From positions 1-20,234 of the forward strand of contig JALNYF010000038.1 in NCBI GenBank assembly GCA_023229985.1: a stretch of DNA of 20,234 bases. Reading direction: 5' to 3'. Every line of letters starts with the position of its first letter. Positions within the stretch are counted from its first letter, which is position 1. The stretch is from Bacteroidales bacterium (GTDB taxonomy: Bacteria > Bacteroidota > Bacteroidia > Bacteroidales > WCHB1-69). Under the pieces are notes generated by a model, which was not told the origin of the DNA, made no database searches, and saw nothing but the letters and a program-made list of their open reading frames with translations. Made by a program: the position numbers and the translations under genes. This document shows, in pieces, positions 1-6,596 of the stretch.

Positions 1-1863
1 GTCATCCAACAGCACTAAAGATGAGGCTTCGCGTGCAACATCGGTCCCTTTTTCGCCCATGGCAATGCCAATGTGTGCGGCTTTGAGCGCAGGGGCATCG
101 TTTACCCCGTCGCCCGTCATGGCAACGACCTCCTCATTTTTCTTTAATGCAGTGACAATCTTTAACTTCTGTTCCGGTACTACACGAGCAAAAATATTGA
201 CCGTTCGGATACGCTCACTCAGCTCCTCATCGCTCATCGTCTTCAACTCCTTACCGGTAATACAATCATTGCAGTTGTCCAAGCCGATTTGTTTGCCGAT
301 ATTTTTTGCTGTTACGGGGTAATCACCCGTAATCATAATGACCCGAATGCCCGCTTTTTTACACTCTTCCACTGCCATGGGAACATTTTCACGAACGGGG
401 TCTGATAAGCCGATGAGACCGACAAATTCAAAATCGAAATCGTGCTGGATTTCAGGAATGTCAAGCGTGTCAATTTTTCCTTTTGCTACGCCCAAAACCC
501 GCAATCCTTTACTTGCCATTGTTTCCACCTCGGCTGCCAAATTGGTCTGTTCTTCTGCAGAAAGATGGCACAAGTCGAAAATGGCTTCCGGCGCGCCTTT
601 TGTCGCAACTATTTGATAATTACTTCCTTTAAATGTAAATACCCGCGACATTGCCAACAATTCTTTCGACAACGGATACTCTTTTACCATTTCCCAATCA
701 TGATGGATGTGTTCTGTATTGGCAAGTTGGTCGTTGCCCATCGTCGTGATGGCTTTTTCCATCGGGTCAAAAGGGTCAATCTGACTCGAAAGAATGCCGT
801 ATTCAATAATCTCGTGAAAATCTTCCGGGAGTGTTTCCGTTTTTGAAGGAGTATAAAATGATTTCCCGTTATACAAGCACGAAACCGACATCTTATTGCA
901 GGTCAGCGTGCCCGTTTTGTCGGTGCAAAGCACGGTAGCTGCACCTAACGATTCAATGACAGCTGGGCGGCGGGTGAGTACGTTGCGTTTGGAAATACGC
1001 CACGCTCCCAAGGCGAGGAAAATGGTCAGCACTACAGGAAATTCTTCCGGTAACATCGCCATCGCCAGCGTGATACCGGCTAAGAATCCTTGCAATAAGT
1101 CGCCGCGAGTCAGAAAGTAAAGGGCAACTACCACCACGCATAGTCCAATACCGACAAAAGTCAATTTCTTAACTAATTTACCCATTTCACGGTTCAGCTT
1201 GGTCGGTTCTTCCTTCACATCTTCCAATGAGCGTCCGATATGCCCGATTTGCGTGTGGATGCCGATCGCCGTCACACGAGCAATTCCCGTGCCTTGCACG
1301 ATCAAGGAACCCGAATACAAAAACGGTCGATTGTCGCCACCCGGAAGTGTATCTTCTTCACTACCTGTATATTCCGTCTTATGTACCGACACCGATTCAC
1401 CGGTCAATAGGGACTCATCGACCAATAAATTAACACACGACAACACGGTCGCATCAGCAGGTACACGGTCGCCTTCGCGTAAAACGATAATGTCATCAGT
1501 GACTACTTCGCGCCCGGCAACTCTCATCTCTTCCCCATTACGAACCACGACCGCCCGCGGACTTGCCAAATCTTTCAGCGCATCCAATGCTTTTTCGGTC
1601 TTGCGTTCCTGAAAAAACTCAATTCCCATAATCACAAAAACAAAACCCAACAACATAAAACCTTCCTGTATGTCGCCCAAAATTAGGTACAACGTACCGC
1701 AGGCCACTAACAAGATAAACATCGGTTCTTTAATGATTCTCCACGCAATACCACACACCGATTTCGATTTCGAAGACGGAAGTTCGTTATAACCTTCCCG
1801 TGTGTGTTTCTCCGCCGCCTCACTGTCGCTTAAACCGCGATATTTACTGCTTTCAATATTCAT
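1..1863 (-). CDS. Cation-translocating P-type ATPase, P2-like (3' end outside window)
   Basis: ATP-driven cation pump of the inner membrane; the ion is not known. The ATG at 1863-1861 gives 621 in-frame codons to the window edge. Visible in order: an N-terminal cytosolic cation-ATPase segment (residues about 1-45), two membrane spans (about 45-85), actuator-domain motif LTGES with Glu156, spans M3-M4 (about 240-300) carrying PEEFPVVL, the phosphorylation motif DKTGT with Asp315, the nucleotide-site motif KGAPE, and the hinge motif TGDGVND at 583-589. The last membrane domain (M5-M10, about 200 residues in this family) lies beyond the left edge. It follows the MarR gene by 12 bp on the same strand, so the two are probably one transcript. 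The M4 motif is PEEFP where classical Ca-ATPases have PEGLP, so calcium should not be assumed; automatic annotation would probably say calcium-translocating. Confidence 0.93.
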   Translation of the reverse strand, partial: MNIESSKYRGLSDSEAAEKHTREGYNELPSSKSKSVCGIAWRIIKEPMFILLVACGTLYLILGDIQEGFMLLGFVFVIMGIEFFQERKTEKALDALKDLASPRAVVVRNGEEMRVAGREVVTDDIIVLREGDRVPADATVLSCVNLLVDESLLTGESVSVHKTEYTGSEEDTLPGGDNRPFLYSGSLIVQGTGIARVTAIGIHTQIGHIGRSLEDVKEEPTKLNREMGKLVKKLTFVGIGLCVVVVALYFLTRGDLLQGFLAGITLAMAMLPEEFPVVLTIFLALGAWRISKRNVLTRRPAVIESLGAATVLCTDKTGTLTCNKMSVSCLYNGKSFYTPSKTETLPEDFHEIIEYGILSSQIDPFDPMEKAITTMGNDQLANTEHIHHDWEMVKEYPLSKELLAMSRVFTFKGSNYQIVATKGAPEAIFDLCHLSAEEQTNLAAEVETMASKGLRVLGVAKGKIDTLDIPEIQHDFDFEFVGLIGLSDPVRENVPMAVEECKKAGIRVIMITGDYPVTAKNIGKQIGLDNCNDCITGKELKTMSDEELSERIRTVNIFARVVPEQKLKIVTALKKNEEVVAMTGDGVNDAPALKAAHIGIAMGEKGTDVAREASSLVLLDD

Positions 1864-1875
1864 ATTATATGATTG

Positions 1876-2292
1876 CTACAGTTTATTAGTTATTTTTTCC
1901 AAAAGAATCATCAGTTGCTGCATCTCTTCAGGCTCTAAATTCTCAATCATCAATTCGGCAAATCGCCGGTGTGCATATTCGTGCATGTTATTGATAGAAC
2001 GTCCCTTTTCTGTCAAGTGAAGGTGCGATGTGCGACGGTCCGCATCTGACTGAACTTTAATAACATACTCTTTTTCAATCAGTTTATCCAACGCTACCGT
2101 CACAGTAGGCTTTGTCAATTGCAATTCCGAAGCCAATTCCGTAATGTTCGGATTGGTGAGCGTACTCATCACCTCCAAATAGTGCATCTGCGTAAGCGTC
2201 AGCTCTTGCAAATTGTAATGCTCTTTTGCTAACTCTTCCATCTCGCCTAACGTGTGCGAAATCTTCGAGATGATAGATATTATTTTTTCCAT
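1876..2292 (-). CDS. MarR-family transcriptional regulator, possibly metal-sensing
   Basis: DNA-binding repressor or activator of 138 residues, the normal MarR size. The winged helix-turn-helix spans about residues 48-95: recognition-helix region LTKPTVTVALDKL, then the wing with the family signature DADRRTSHLHLTEKG. Dimerisation helices flank it. Unusually, Glu19 (or Glu20), His37, His104 and His108 fall at spacings that match the primary zinc ligands known for AdcR of streptococci (Glu24, His42, His108, His112). A metal-sensing role is therefore inferred, not shown. The ATG at 2292 was chosen because it begins the first helix and lies 22 bp downstream of a good promoter box. It is the first gene of a likely two-gene unit with the P-type ATPase, and an imperfect palindrome in its own promoter suggests autoregulation. 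Confidence 0.93.
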   Translation of the reverse strand: MEKIISIISKISHTLGEMEELAKEHYNLQELTLTQMHYLEVMSTLTNPNITELASELQLTKPTVTVALDKLIEKEYVIKVQSDADRRTSHLHLTEKGRSINNMHEYAHRRFAELMIENLEPEEMQQLMILLEKITNKL

Positions 2293-2314
2293 ATTATCTC
2301 ATTTTTTTTGGCTG

Positions 2315-2344
2315 CAAAGATAATTAGAAAGTACTAACTAACAA
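2315..2344 (-). promoter_or_regulatory. Promoter of the marR-ATPase unit
   Basis: On the minus strand a TTG (2344-2342) is followed after exactly 19 bp by TATCTTTG (2322-2315), matching the Bacteroidetes -33/-7 pattern TTG-19-TAnnTTTG. The ATG of the MarR gene is 22 bp downstream. Confidence 0.75.
2324..2341. promoter_or_regulatory. Candidate MarR operator (imperfect palindrome)
   Basis: TTAGAAAGTACTAACTAA equals its reverse complement at 14 of 18 positions (pattern TTAGnnAGTACTnnCTAA). It fills the spacer between the -33 and -7 boxes almost exactly, where a bound repressor would block RNA polymerase. Binding by the adjacent MarR protein is inferred from position and symmetry. Confidence 0.5.
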
Positions 2345-2520
2345 TTTTTATTTATGAACATCATTGGTAATAACTTTTTTGTGTAATTTATTTAATATTA
2401 GTTAATTAAATACAATATTGAGGAATGAGTCTAGAGTTTTTGATACCTCAGAAATGAAAATATCGGGTAATAAATGGAAATTTTTGGAAGAAATTGATTA
2501 TTTTGTTGATTTTTAATGGG

Positions 2521-2643
2521 GCGTGCCGGCGCGCCACACATGCACTTCCACATTCGCACTTTGTCGCGGCGCGCCGTCCGGCTGTCCGCTATACCCTTGC
2601 TCGTTCCTCGCAAGGGGTGCCGCTCCCATCCGTCACGCATGAT
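2521..2643 (-). ncRNA. GC-rich structured intergenic element (Bacteroidetes-type repeat or RNA)
   Basis: A sharply bounded GC-rich block in AT-rich surroundings. Read on the minus strand it runs GCGTGACGGATGGGAGCGGC, then a perfect 7-bp hairpin CCCTTGC/GCAAGGG (2616-2610 with 2600-2594, 9-nt loop), then AGCGGACAGCCGGACGGC. Two copies of the self-complementary octamer GGCGCGCC follow at 2568-2575 and 2528-2535; they could pair around a 32-nt loop. From memory, segments of the kind GGATGGGAGCGG...AGCGGACAGCC recur between genes in many Bacteroidetes; I cannot name the family with certainty. It lies about 230 nt past the exonuclease stop, in the same orientation. It may be a transcribed 3' RNA element or a dispersed repeat. 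Confidence 0.5.
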
Positions 2644-2744
2644 AGCGCTGTCGCAAAGCATGTCAAACACCCAAATGTTTTTTAATGATGGCTATTCGGG
2701 AAATGTTCTCATGCGGTGGCGTCCGACTTCGTAGGTAGAAGACT

Positions 2745-2767
2745 TATTCATTTTTTAAAAATGAATA
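2745..2767. repeat. Perfect 11-bp inverted repeat with a 1-nt centre
   Basis: TATTCATTTTT (2745-2755) and its exact reverse complement AAAAATGAATA (2757-2767) flank a single T. The AT-rich stem makes a weak terminator. It sits about 105 bp beyond the 3' end of the exonuclease gene and could be a transcript-end hairpin or a protein-binding palindrome. Confidence 0.6.
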
Positions 2768-2871
2768 GCTGAAAAAATGATGCATCGTAATCTACACAAT
2801 GCAACAGATAAATCGATAATTTCTATTATGAACCGACAGCAAGGTTTGCAAGTAATTGATTCATCGAATCT

Positions 2872-3366
2872 TTACAAAATCCGCTGTGCAATAACGGCGC
2901 AGGCTTCGGCATCTGCCAACGCATGATGGTGATTAGCAAGGTGATACCCGCAATACGCGGCAACCGTCGGGAGTTTATAATCATGAACTTCCGTTTTTAA
3001 CTTCTTCCGCGCCGTGTTGTAAGTACAATAAAATTTGTAATTCGGGTAGGGGAGCTTGTACATTTGAAAAACCTGCTTTAAGCAAGTTTCATCAAAAGAC
3101 TTATTGTGTGCAACAAAAGGTAAATCTCCCACCAATGGCACCACCTTTGCCCATACCTCCGGAAACGACGGCGCATCTTTCACGTCACTCGCATGAATCC
3201 CGTGAACTTTGATGTTCCAATAATTAAATTCCCACGGTTGCGGTTTTACCAGACTATAAAAATGATCCGCAATGCTCCCCTCTTTCACAATAACGATCCC
3301 TACCGAACAAATACTACTAAGCGCATTATTGGCAGTTTCAAAGTCAATGGCAGCAAAATTCTCCAT
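2872..3366 (-). CDS. DnaQ-like 3'-5' exonuclease (DEDDh family)
   Basis: Probable DNA or RNA 3'-5' exonuclease of 164 residues, comprising little more than the catalytic domain. The three family motifs are present: ExoI DFET (Asp and Glu near residue 10), ExoII VAHNKSFDETCL, and ExoIII HHALADAEAC with the His five residues before the last catalytic Asp. The ATG at 3366-3364 was chosen over the in-frame TTG at 3390, because that TTG lies inside the TAnnTTTG promoter box (3388-3395) and would probably precede the transcript start. It has no polymerase domain and is not next to dnaE or dnaN, so it is more likely a stand-alone repair or RNA-processing exonuclease than the replicative proofreading subunit. 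It is divergent from the PorV-like gene. Confidence 0.9.
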   Translation of the reverse strand: MENFAAIDFETANNALSSICSVGIVIVKEGSIADHFYSLVKPQPWEFNYWNIKVHGIHASDVKDAPSFPEVWAKVVPLVGDLPFVAHNKSFDETCLKQVFQMYKLPYPNYKFYCTYNTARKKLKTEVHDYKLPTVAAYCGYHLANHHHALADAEACAVIAQRIL

Positions 3367-3387
3367 ATCTTTTTGTTTTTTAGCAGG

Positions 3388-3395
3388 CAAAAATA
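3388..3395 (-). promoter_or_regulatory. -7 box of the exonuclease gene
   Basis: The minus strand reads TATTTTTG here, an exact TAnnTTTG match 21 bp before the ATG at 3366. No TTG is found at the usual distance upstream, so only the -7 element is supported. Confidence 0.5.
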
Positions 3396-3545
3396 CACTT
3401 TTTTTTACATAATCTTATTCTCTTTTTTTTGCAATTTTTAAACAGATTTTGTGATTTAAAAATATCATCAACTCCTCTTCGAAGAAAATGTCTCTTACAA
3501 AATAAAAACAGGTTTTTGTCGTTTATAGAGGGCTAAACAACTAAT

Positions 3546-4649
3546 ATGAAAAGAATCTTTTTTGCCGTTTTTTGTTCTATCAATGTGATGATGTGTTGGG
3601 GGCAAACGGCGAAATATAGCAATGAATTTCTCTCTTTAGGTCTGGGAGCTAAAGGGTTGGCAATGTCCAACACGATGACTTCCATCGCCAACGACGTGAC
3701 CGCCGCTTATTGGAATCCCGCTTGTTTGTCGGTAATGGAGAAAAAATATGAGCTGGGATTAATGCACGCCGAATACTTTGCCGGCATTGCCAAATATGAT
3801 TACGGTGCCATCGCATACAAAATCGACGACCGCTCCACCGTTGCCTTTTCCTACATCCGTTTCGGAGTCGATAAAATTATGAATACGACAGAATTAATTG
3901 ATAATCAAGGAAATATTGACTATAATCGCATCTCTTATTTCTCTTCTTCCGACAATGCTTTTTTATTAAGTTATTCCTATAATTTTGAAAAAATAAAAGG
4001 TCTTTCGGTAGGCGGAAATACCAAGATTATCCGGCGGCGAATTGGTGATTTTGCCGGTTCATGGGGCTTTGGATTAGATGCCGGGTTGCATTATGTCAAT
4101 AAAGGGTGGCACGCCGGCGCACTTTTGCGCGATGCCACTTCCACTTTCAATGCGTGGAGCTATCACTTGTCGGACAGGGTAGTGGAAGTGTTTCAACAAA
4201 CCGGTAATGAATTGCCGTCCAATACGTTGGAATTGACATTACCCAAGTTGCTTTTGGGTGTCGGCAAATACGTAGAAATGGGCAAAGGATTTAACGCCAC
4301 TTTCGCTCTCGACTTCGATTGTACTTTTGACGGGAAACGTAATGTGTTGATTAGAAGTAATTTTATGAGCATTGACCCTCATTTTGGAATGGAATTTGGC
4401 TATAAAAAAATTGTGGCGTTGCGCGCAGGAATCGGAAATCTGCAACAAGAACCCGACTTTGACGGAAAGAAAAAGACGACGTTGCAAATTAATCTCGGGA
4501 TCGGCGTTTGCATCAAAAATATTGTTACCATCGATTATGCACTTACCGACATCGGCGATTTGTCCATCGCGCAGTATTCCCATATTTTTTCAGTAAAAGT
4601 AGCTCTCAATCATTTTAAAAACCCCCAAAAGACAGCAACTCCCGAATAG
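3546..4649 (+). CDS. PorV/PorQ-family outer-membrane beta-barrel protein
   Basis: Predicted outer-membrane barrel of 367 residues. The N-terminus is a typical Sec signal peptide (about residues 1-20, hydrophobic core FFAVFCSINVMMCW, probable cleavage near WGQ). The mature start, FLSLGLGAKGLAMSNTMTSIANDVTAAYWNPACLS, has the hallmark of the PorV/PorQ group: an aromatic- and glycine-rich stretch followed by A-x-YWNPA. Alternating amphipathic strands then continue to the C-terminus. Known members act in the type IX secretion system, where PorV is an attachment-complex shuttle. This copy resembles the wider PorV/PorQ (PorV2-like) set rather than a certain PorV orthologue. Its stop is 25 bp from the YjbQ gene and lpxB follows, giving an envelope-themed operon. 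I could not identify a clear -7 box upstream. Confidence 0.82.
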   Translation: MKRIFFAVFCSINVMMCWGQTAKYSNEFLSLGLGAKGLAMSNTMTSIANDVTAAYWNPACLSVMEKKYELGLMHAEYFAGIAKYDYGAIAYKIDDRSTVAFSYIRFGVDKIMNTTELIDNQGNIDYNRISYFSSSDNAFLLSYSYNFEKIKGLSVGGNTKIIRRRIGDFAGSWGFGLDAGLHYVNKGWHAGALLRDATSTFNAWSYHLSDRVVEVFQQTGNELPSNTLELTLPKLLLGVGKYVEMGKGFNATFALDFDCTFDGKRNVLIRSNFMSIDPHFGMEFGYKKIVALRAGIGNLQQEPDFDGKKKTTLQINLGIGVCIKNIVTIDYALTDIGDLSIAQYSHIFSVKVALNHFKNPQKTATPE

Positions 4650-4674
4650 ATCATTATTAATATAGCATCCGTTT

Positions 4675-5091
4675 ATGAAGTCATATCGCAAAGAATTATT
4701 TTTTAACCTGACCACGCGCAGAGGCTTGGTGAATATCACTGATGAAGTGCAACAAGCTGTTAATGAGAGTGGTATAAAAGAAGGAATGGTTTTGGTCAAT
4801 GCCATGCACATTACGGCTTCCGTTTTTATCAATGATGATGAAAGCGGATTACACCAAGATTTTGAAACGTGGTTGGAAAAATTGGCACCCGAAAAACCCT
4901 ATCATCAGTATCGCCACAACGGCTTTGAAGACAATGCGGATGCGCATATCAAGCGTACATTGATGGGACGGGAAGTGGTGGTTGCCATTACGGGAGGAAA
5001 GTTGGATTTCGGACCGTGGGAGCAAATTTTCTATTTTGAATTTGACGGGAAACGGAGAAAACGCGCTTTAATTAAAATTATCGGAGAATAA
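4675..5091 (+). CDS. YjbQ/UPF0047-family secondary thiamine-phosphate synthase
   Basis: Cytosolic protein of 138 residues, the full length usual for the UPF0047/YjbQ family. Diagnostic segments are HITASVFINDDE near residues 43-54, the DNADAHIKRTLMG block, and the C-terminal GGKLDFGPWEQIFYFEFDG ending in an IIGE tail. Members fold as a compact beta-rich trimer; E. coli YjbQ has been reported to show weak thiamine phosphate synthase activity, and the physiological role is unsettled. It lies between the PorV-like gene (25 bp) and lpxB (7 bp) on the same strand, so it is probably co-transcribed; this context gives no strong hint of thiamine metabolism. Confidence 0.92.
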   Translation: MKSYRKELFFNLTTRRGLVNITDEVQQAVNESGIKEGMVLVNAMHITASVFINDDESGLHQDFETWLEKLAPEKPYHQYRHNGFEDNADAHIKRTLMGREVVVAITGGKLDFGPWEQIFYFEFDGKRRKRALIKIIGE

Positions 5092-5098
5092 GATTATT

Positions 5099-6223
5099 AT
5101 GAAATATTATATCATTGCCGGCGAAGCCTCCGGCGACTTGCACGCTGCTAACTTGATGAAGGAAATCAAACTTCAGGATCCGGAAGCCGATTTTCGTTGT
5201 TGGGGGGGCGATCTAATGGAACAACAGGGCGGCGACATCGTGAAACATTATAAAGACTTGGCTTTTATGGGTTTCTGGGAAGTAGCCACGAACCTCAACA
5301 CGATTCTTCGGAATATGAAAATCTGCAAAATCGACATTTTGCTCTATGAACCCGATGTGGTGGTGTTGGTCGATTACCCGGGTTTTAATCTGCGCATTGC
5401 CGAGTTCGCTAAGGAAAATAATTTTCGGGTTGTTTATTATATCTCTCCGCAGATTTGGGCTTGGAAAACGGGACGTATTCATAAAATTAAAAAAGTGGTA
5501 GATCGTATGATGACCATTTTGCCATTTGAGAAGGCTTTTTATGCAAAATACGATTATGAAGCAGATTATGTCGGACACCCGTTGTTAGATGCTGTCAGCA
5601 ATGACATCAAACAGCGCGAGGAGGTCATCAATTTCCGTTCTATCAACCATTTGGACGACCGTCCCATCATTGCGCTATTGCCCGGAAGTCGCAAACAGGA
5701 AATTGTCAAGATATTGCCGGTTATGTTGCAAATGATTGACCAATACCCCGATTATCAGTTTGTTGTATCTGTTGTTCCGTGGCTGCCCATCGCATTGTAT
5801 GATGATTTTTTAAAAGAGAAAAATGTCAGTACGGTTGTTTCGCAAACCTATCCGTTGGTTTTAAATGCCGAATTGGCTTTGGTTACTTCCGGCACGGCCA
5901 CCTTGGAAACCGCGATTCTGGGAACCCCTCAGGTTGTTTGTTATTCCACCAGCGCACTCTCTTATCGCATCGCCAAGTCGTTGGTAAAGAATGTCAAATA
6001 CATCTCTTTGGTCAATTTGGTATTGGATAAAATGGCAGTTACCGAGTTAATCCAACAAGATTTGAATCGGAATAAACTGAAAGTTGAAATGGATAAATTG
6101 TTGTTTGATGAAGCTGCTAAGCGACAATTATCTGAAGATTATCAACTATTGTTGGAAAAATTGGGCAATGAAGGAGCTTCGAAAAGGGCAGCCGCGATTG
6201 TTGTAAAAACTTTAAATTCGTAA
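5099..6223 (+). CDS. lpxB: Lipid-A-disaccharide synthase LpxB
   Basis: GT19 glycosyltransferase that joins UDP-2,3-diacylglucosamine and lipid X to make the lipid A disaccharide, at the cytosolic face of the inner membrane. The 374-residue length is normal. Family motifs in order: GEASGDLHAANLM at residues 7-19, HYKDLAFMGFWEV, DYPGFNLRIAEFA, ISPQIWAWKTGRIHKIK, YVGHPLLDAV, LLPGSRKQEI and the donor-site segment SGTATLETAILGTPQVV near residues 265-280. It is the last gene of the PorV-like/yjbQ/lpxB unit and starts 7 bp after yjbQ. No strong hairpin terminator was found after it; a 177-bp gap leads to tRNA-Asp, which has its own promoter. Confidence 0.97.
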   Translation: MKYYIIAGEASGDLHAANLMKEIKLQDPEADFRCWGGDLMEQQGGDIVKHYKDLAFMGFWEVATNLNTILRNMKICKIDILLYEPDVVVLVDYPGFNLRIAEFAKENNFRVVYYISPQIWAWKTGRIHKIKKVVDRMMTILPFEKAFYAKYDYEADYVGHPLLDAVSNDIKQREEVINFRSINHLDDRPIIALLPGSRKQEIVKILPVMLQMIDQYPDYQFVVSVVPWLPIALYDDFLKEKNVSTVVSQTYPLVLNAELALVTSGTATLETAILGTPQVVCYSTSALSYRIAKSLVKNVKYISLVNLVLDKMAVTELIQQDLNRNKLKVEMDKLLFDEAAKRQLSEDYQLLLEKLGNEGASKRAAAIVVKTLNS

Positions 6224-6349
6224 AAAAAAATCTTTTTCTTCCATAAAATCGAGGTGATGAGTTCAAAATATTGCTATTATTCCATTAACGATGAAGATAA
6301 ATCATTGAAAATAAGGTAAATATTTTTTTTAAAAAAATGAAAAAAACTA

Positions 6350-6379
6350 TTGTGTATAAAATAAAAAAGTGTACTTTTG
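6350..6379 (+). promoter_or_regulatory. Promoter of tRNA-Asp
   Basis: TTG (6350-6352), 19 bp, then TACTTTTG (6372-6379): an exact Bacteroidetes -33/-7 arrangement. The tRNA starts 21 bp after the -7 box, leaving a short 5' leader. Confidence 0.8.
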
Positions 6380-6400
6380 CAATCTCTAATTGAGACAGGA

Positions 6401-6475
6401 GGTCCGGTAGTTCAGTTTGGTTAGAATACATGCCTGTCACGCATGGGGTCGCGAGTTCGAGTCTCGTCCGGACCG
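6401..6475 (+). tRNA. tRNA-Asp (anticodon GTC)
   Basis: Full cloverleaf. Acceptor stem GGTCCGG (6401-6407) pairs with CCGGACC (6468-6474), with discriminator G6475. The D-stem is GTTC/GAAT with one G-T pair. The anticodon stem is CATGC/GCATG around loop CTGTCAC, anticodon GTC at 6436-6438. The T-stem is GCGAG/CTCGT around TTCGAGT. The 3' CCA is not encoded. It is a single tRNA, transcribed from its own promoter and closed by a strong terminator. No integrase or att-like duplication is seen beside it. Confidence 0.97.
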
Positions 6476-6480
6476 CAAAA

Positions 6481-6505
6481 AAGGCTAACAATCGTTAGCC
6501 TTTTT
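6481..6505 (+). terminator. Intrinsic terminator of tRNA-Asp
   Basis: GGCTAAC (6483-6489), loop AATC, GTTAGCC (6494-6500), extended by AA/TT to a 9-bp stem and followed by a run of T. It begins 6 nt past the tRNA. Confidence 0.9.
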
Positions 6506-6549
6506 GCTTTTTATACCATAAGATAAAGCGTGGTTATTTTTCGCATTTC

Positions 6550-6582
6550 TTGCATAATATTGAAAAAAATCATGTAATTTTG
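6550..6582 (+). promoter_or_regulatory. Promoter of the glycosyltransferase-ispD unit
   Basis: TAATTTTG (6575-6582) is an exact -7 box, 14 bp before the ATG at 6597. A TTG at 6550-6552 lies 22 bp upstream, slightly longer than the usual 19-21. Confidence 0.6.
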
Positions 6583-6596
6583 CCGCAAATTTTGAG

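Larger units (their letters stand above)
2293..2871. other. Long non-coding gap between the marR promoter and the exonuclease gene
   Basis: 579 bases with no convincing gene. It holds the marR promoter (2315-2344), an AT-rich stretch (about 2345-2515), an abruptly GC-rich element (about 2521-2643) and a perfect 11-bp inverted repeat (2745-2767). Short open frames on both strands cross the GC-rich element, but they lack protein-like composition or recognisable domains. Confidence 0.7.

Noticed and set aside
442..846. 134-codon plus-strand frame
   Set aside because: It is antisense to the P-type ATPase, whose motifs are intact through this stretch.
2521..2643. Insertion-sequence remnant
   Set aside because: No transposase fragment, no clear terminal inverted repeats at the block edges and no target-site duplication could be seen.
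2431..2734. Short open frames on both strands through the GC-rich intergenic block
   Set aside because: They cross a palindromic GC-rich element, have no domain or signal, and their apparent composition comes from the element itself; a non-coding reading explains them better.
6285..6491. 68-codon minus-strand frame
   Set aside because: It runs through tRNA-Asp and its terminator in antisense and is AT-driven; the tRNA is the real feature.
6401..6596. tRNA-Asp as an integration site of a mobile element
   Set aside because: No integrase, no repeated tRNA 3' end and ordinary housekeeping genes on both sides.
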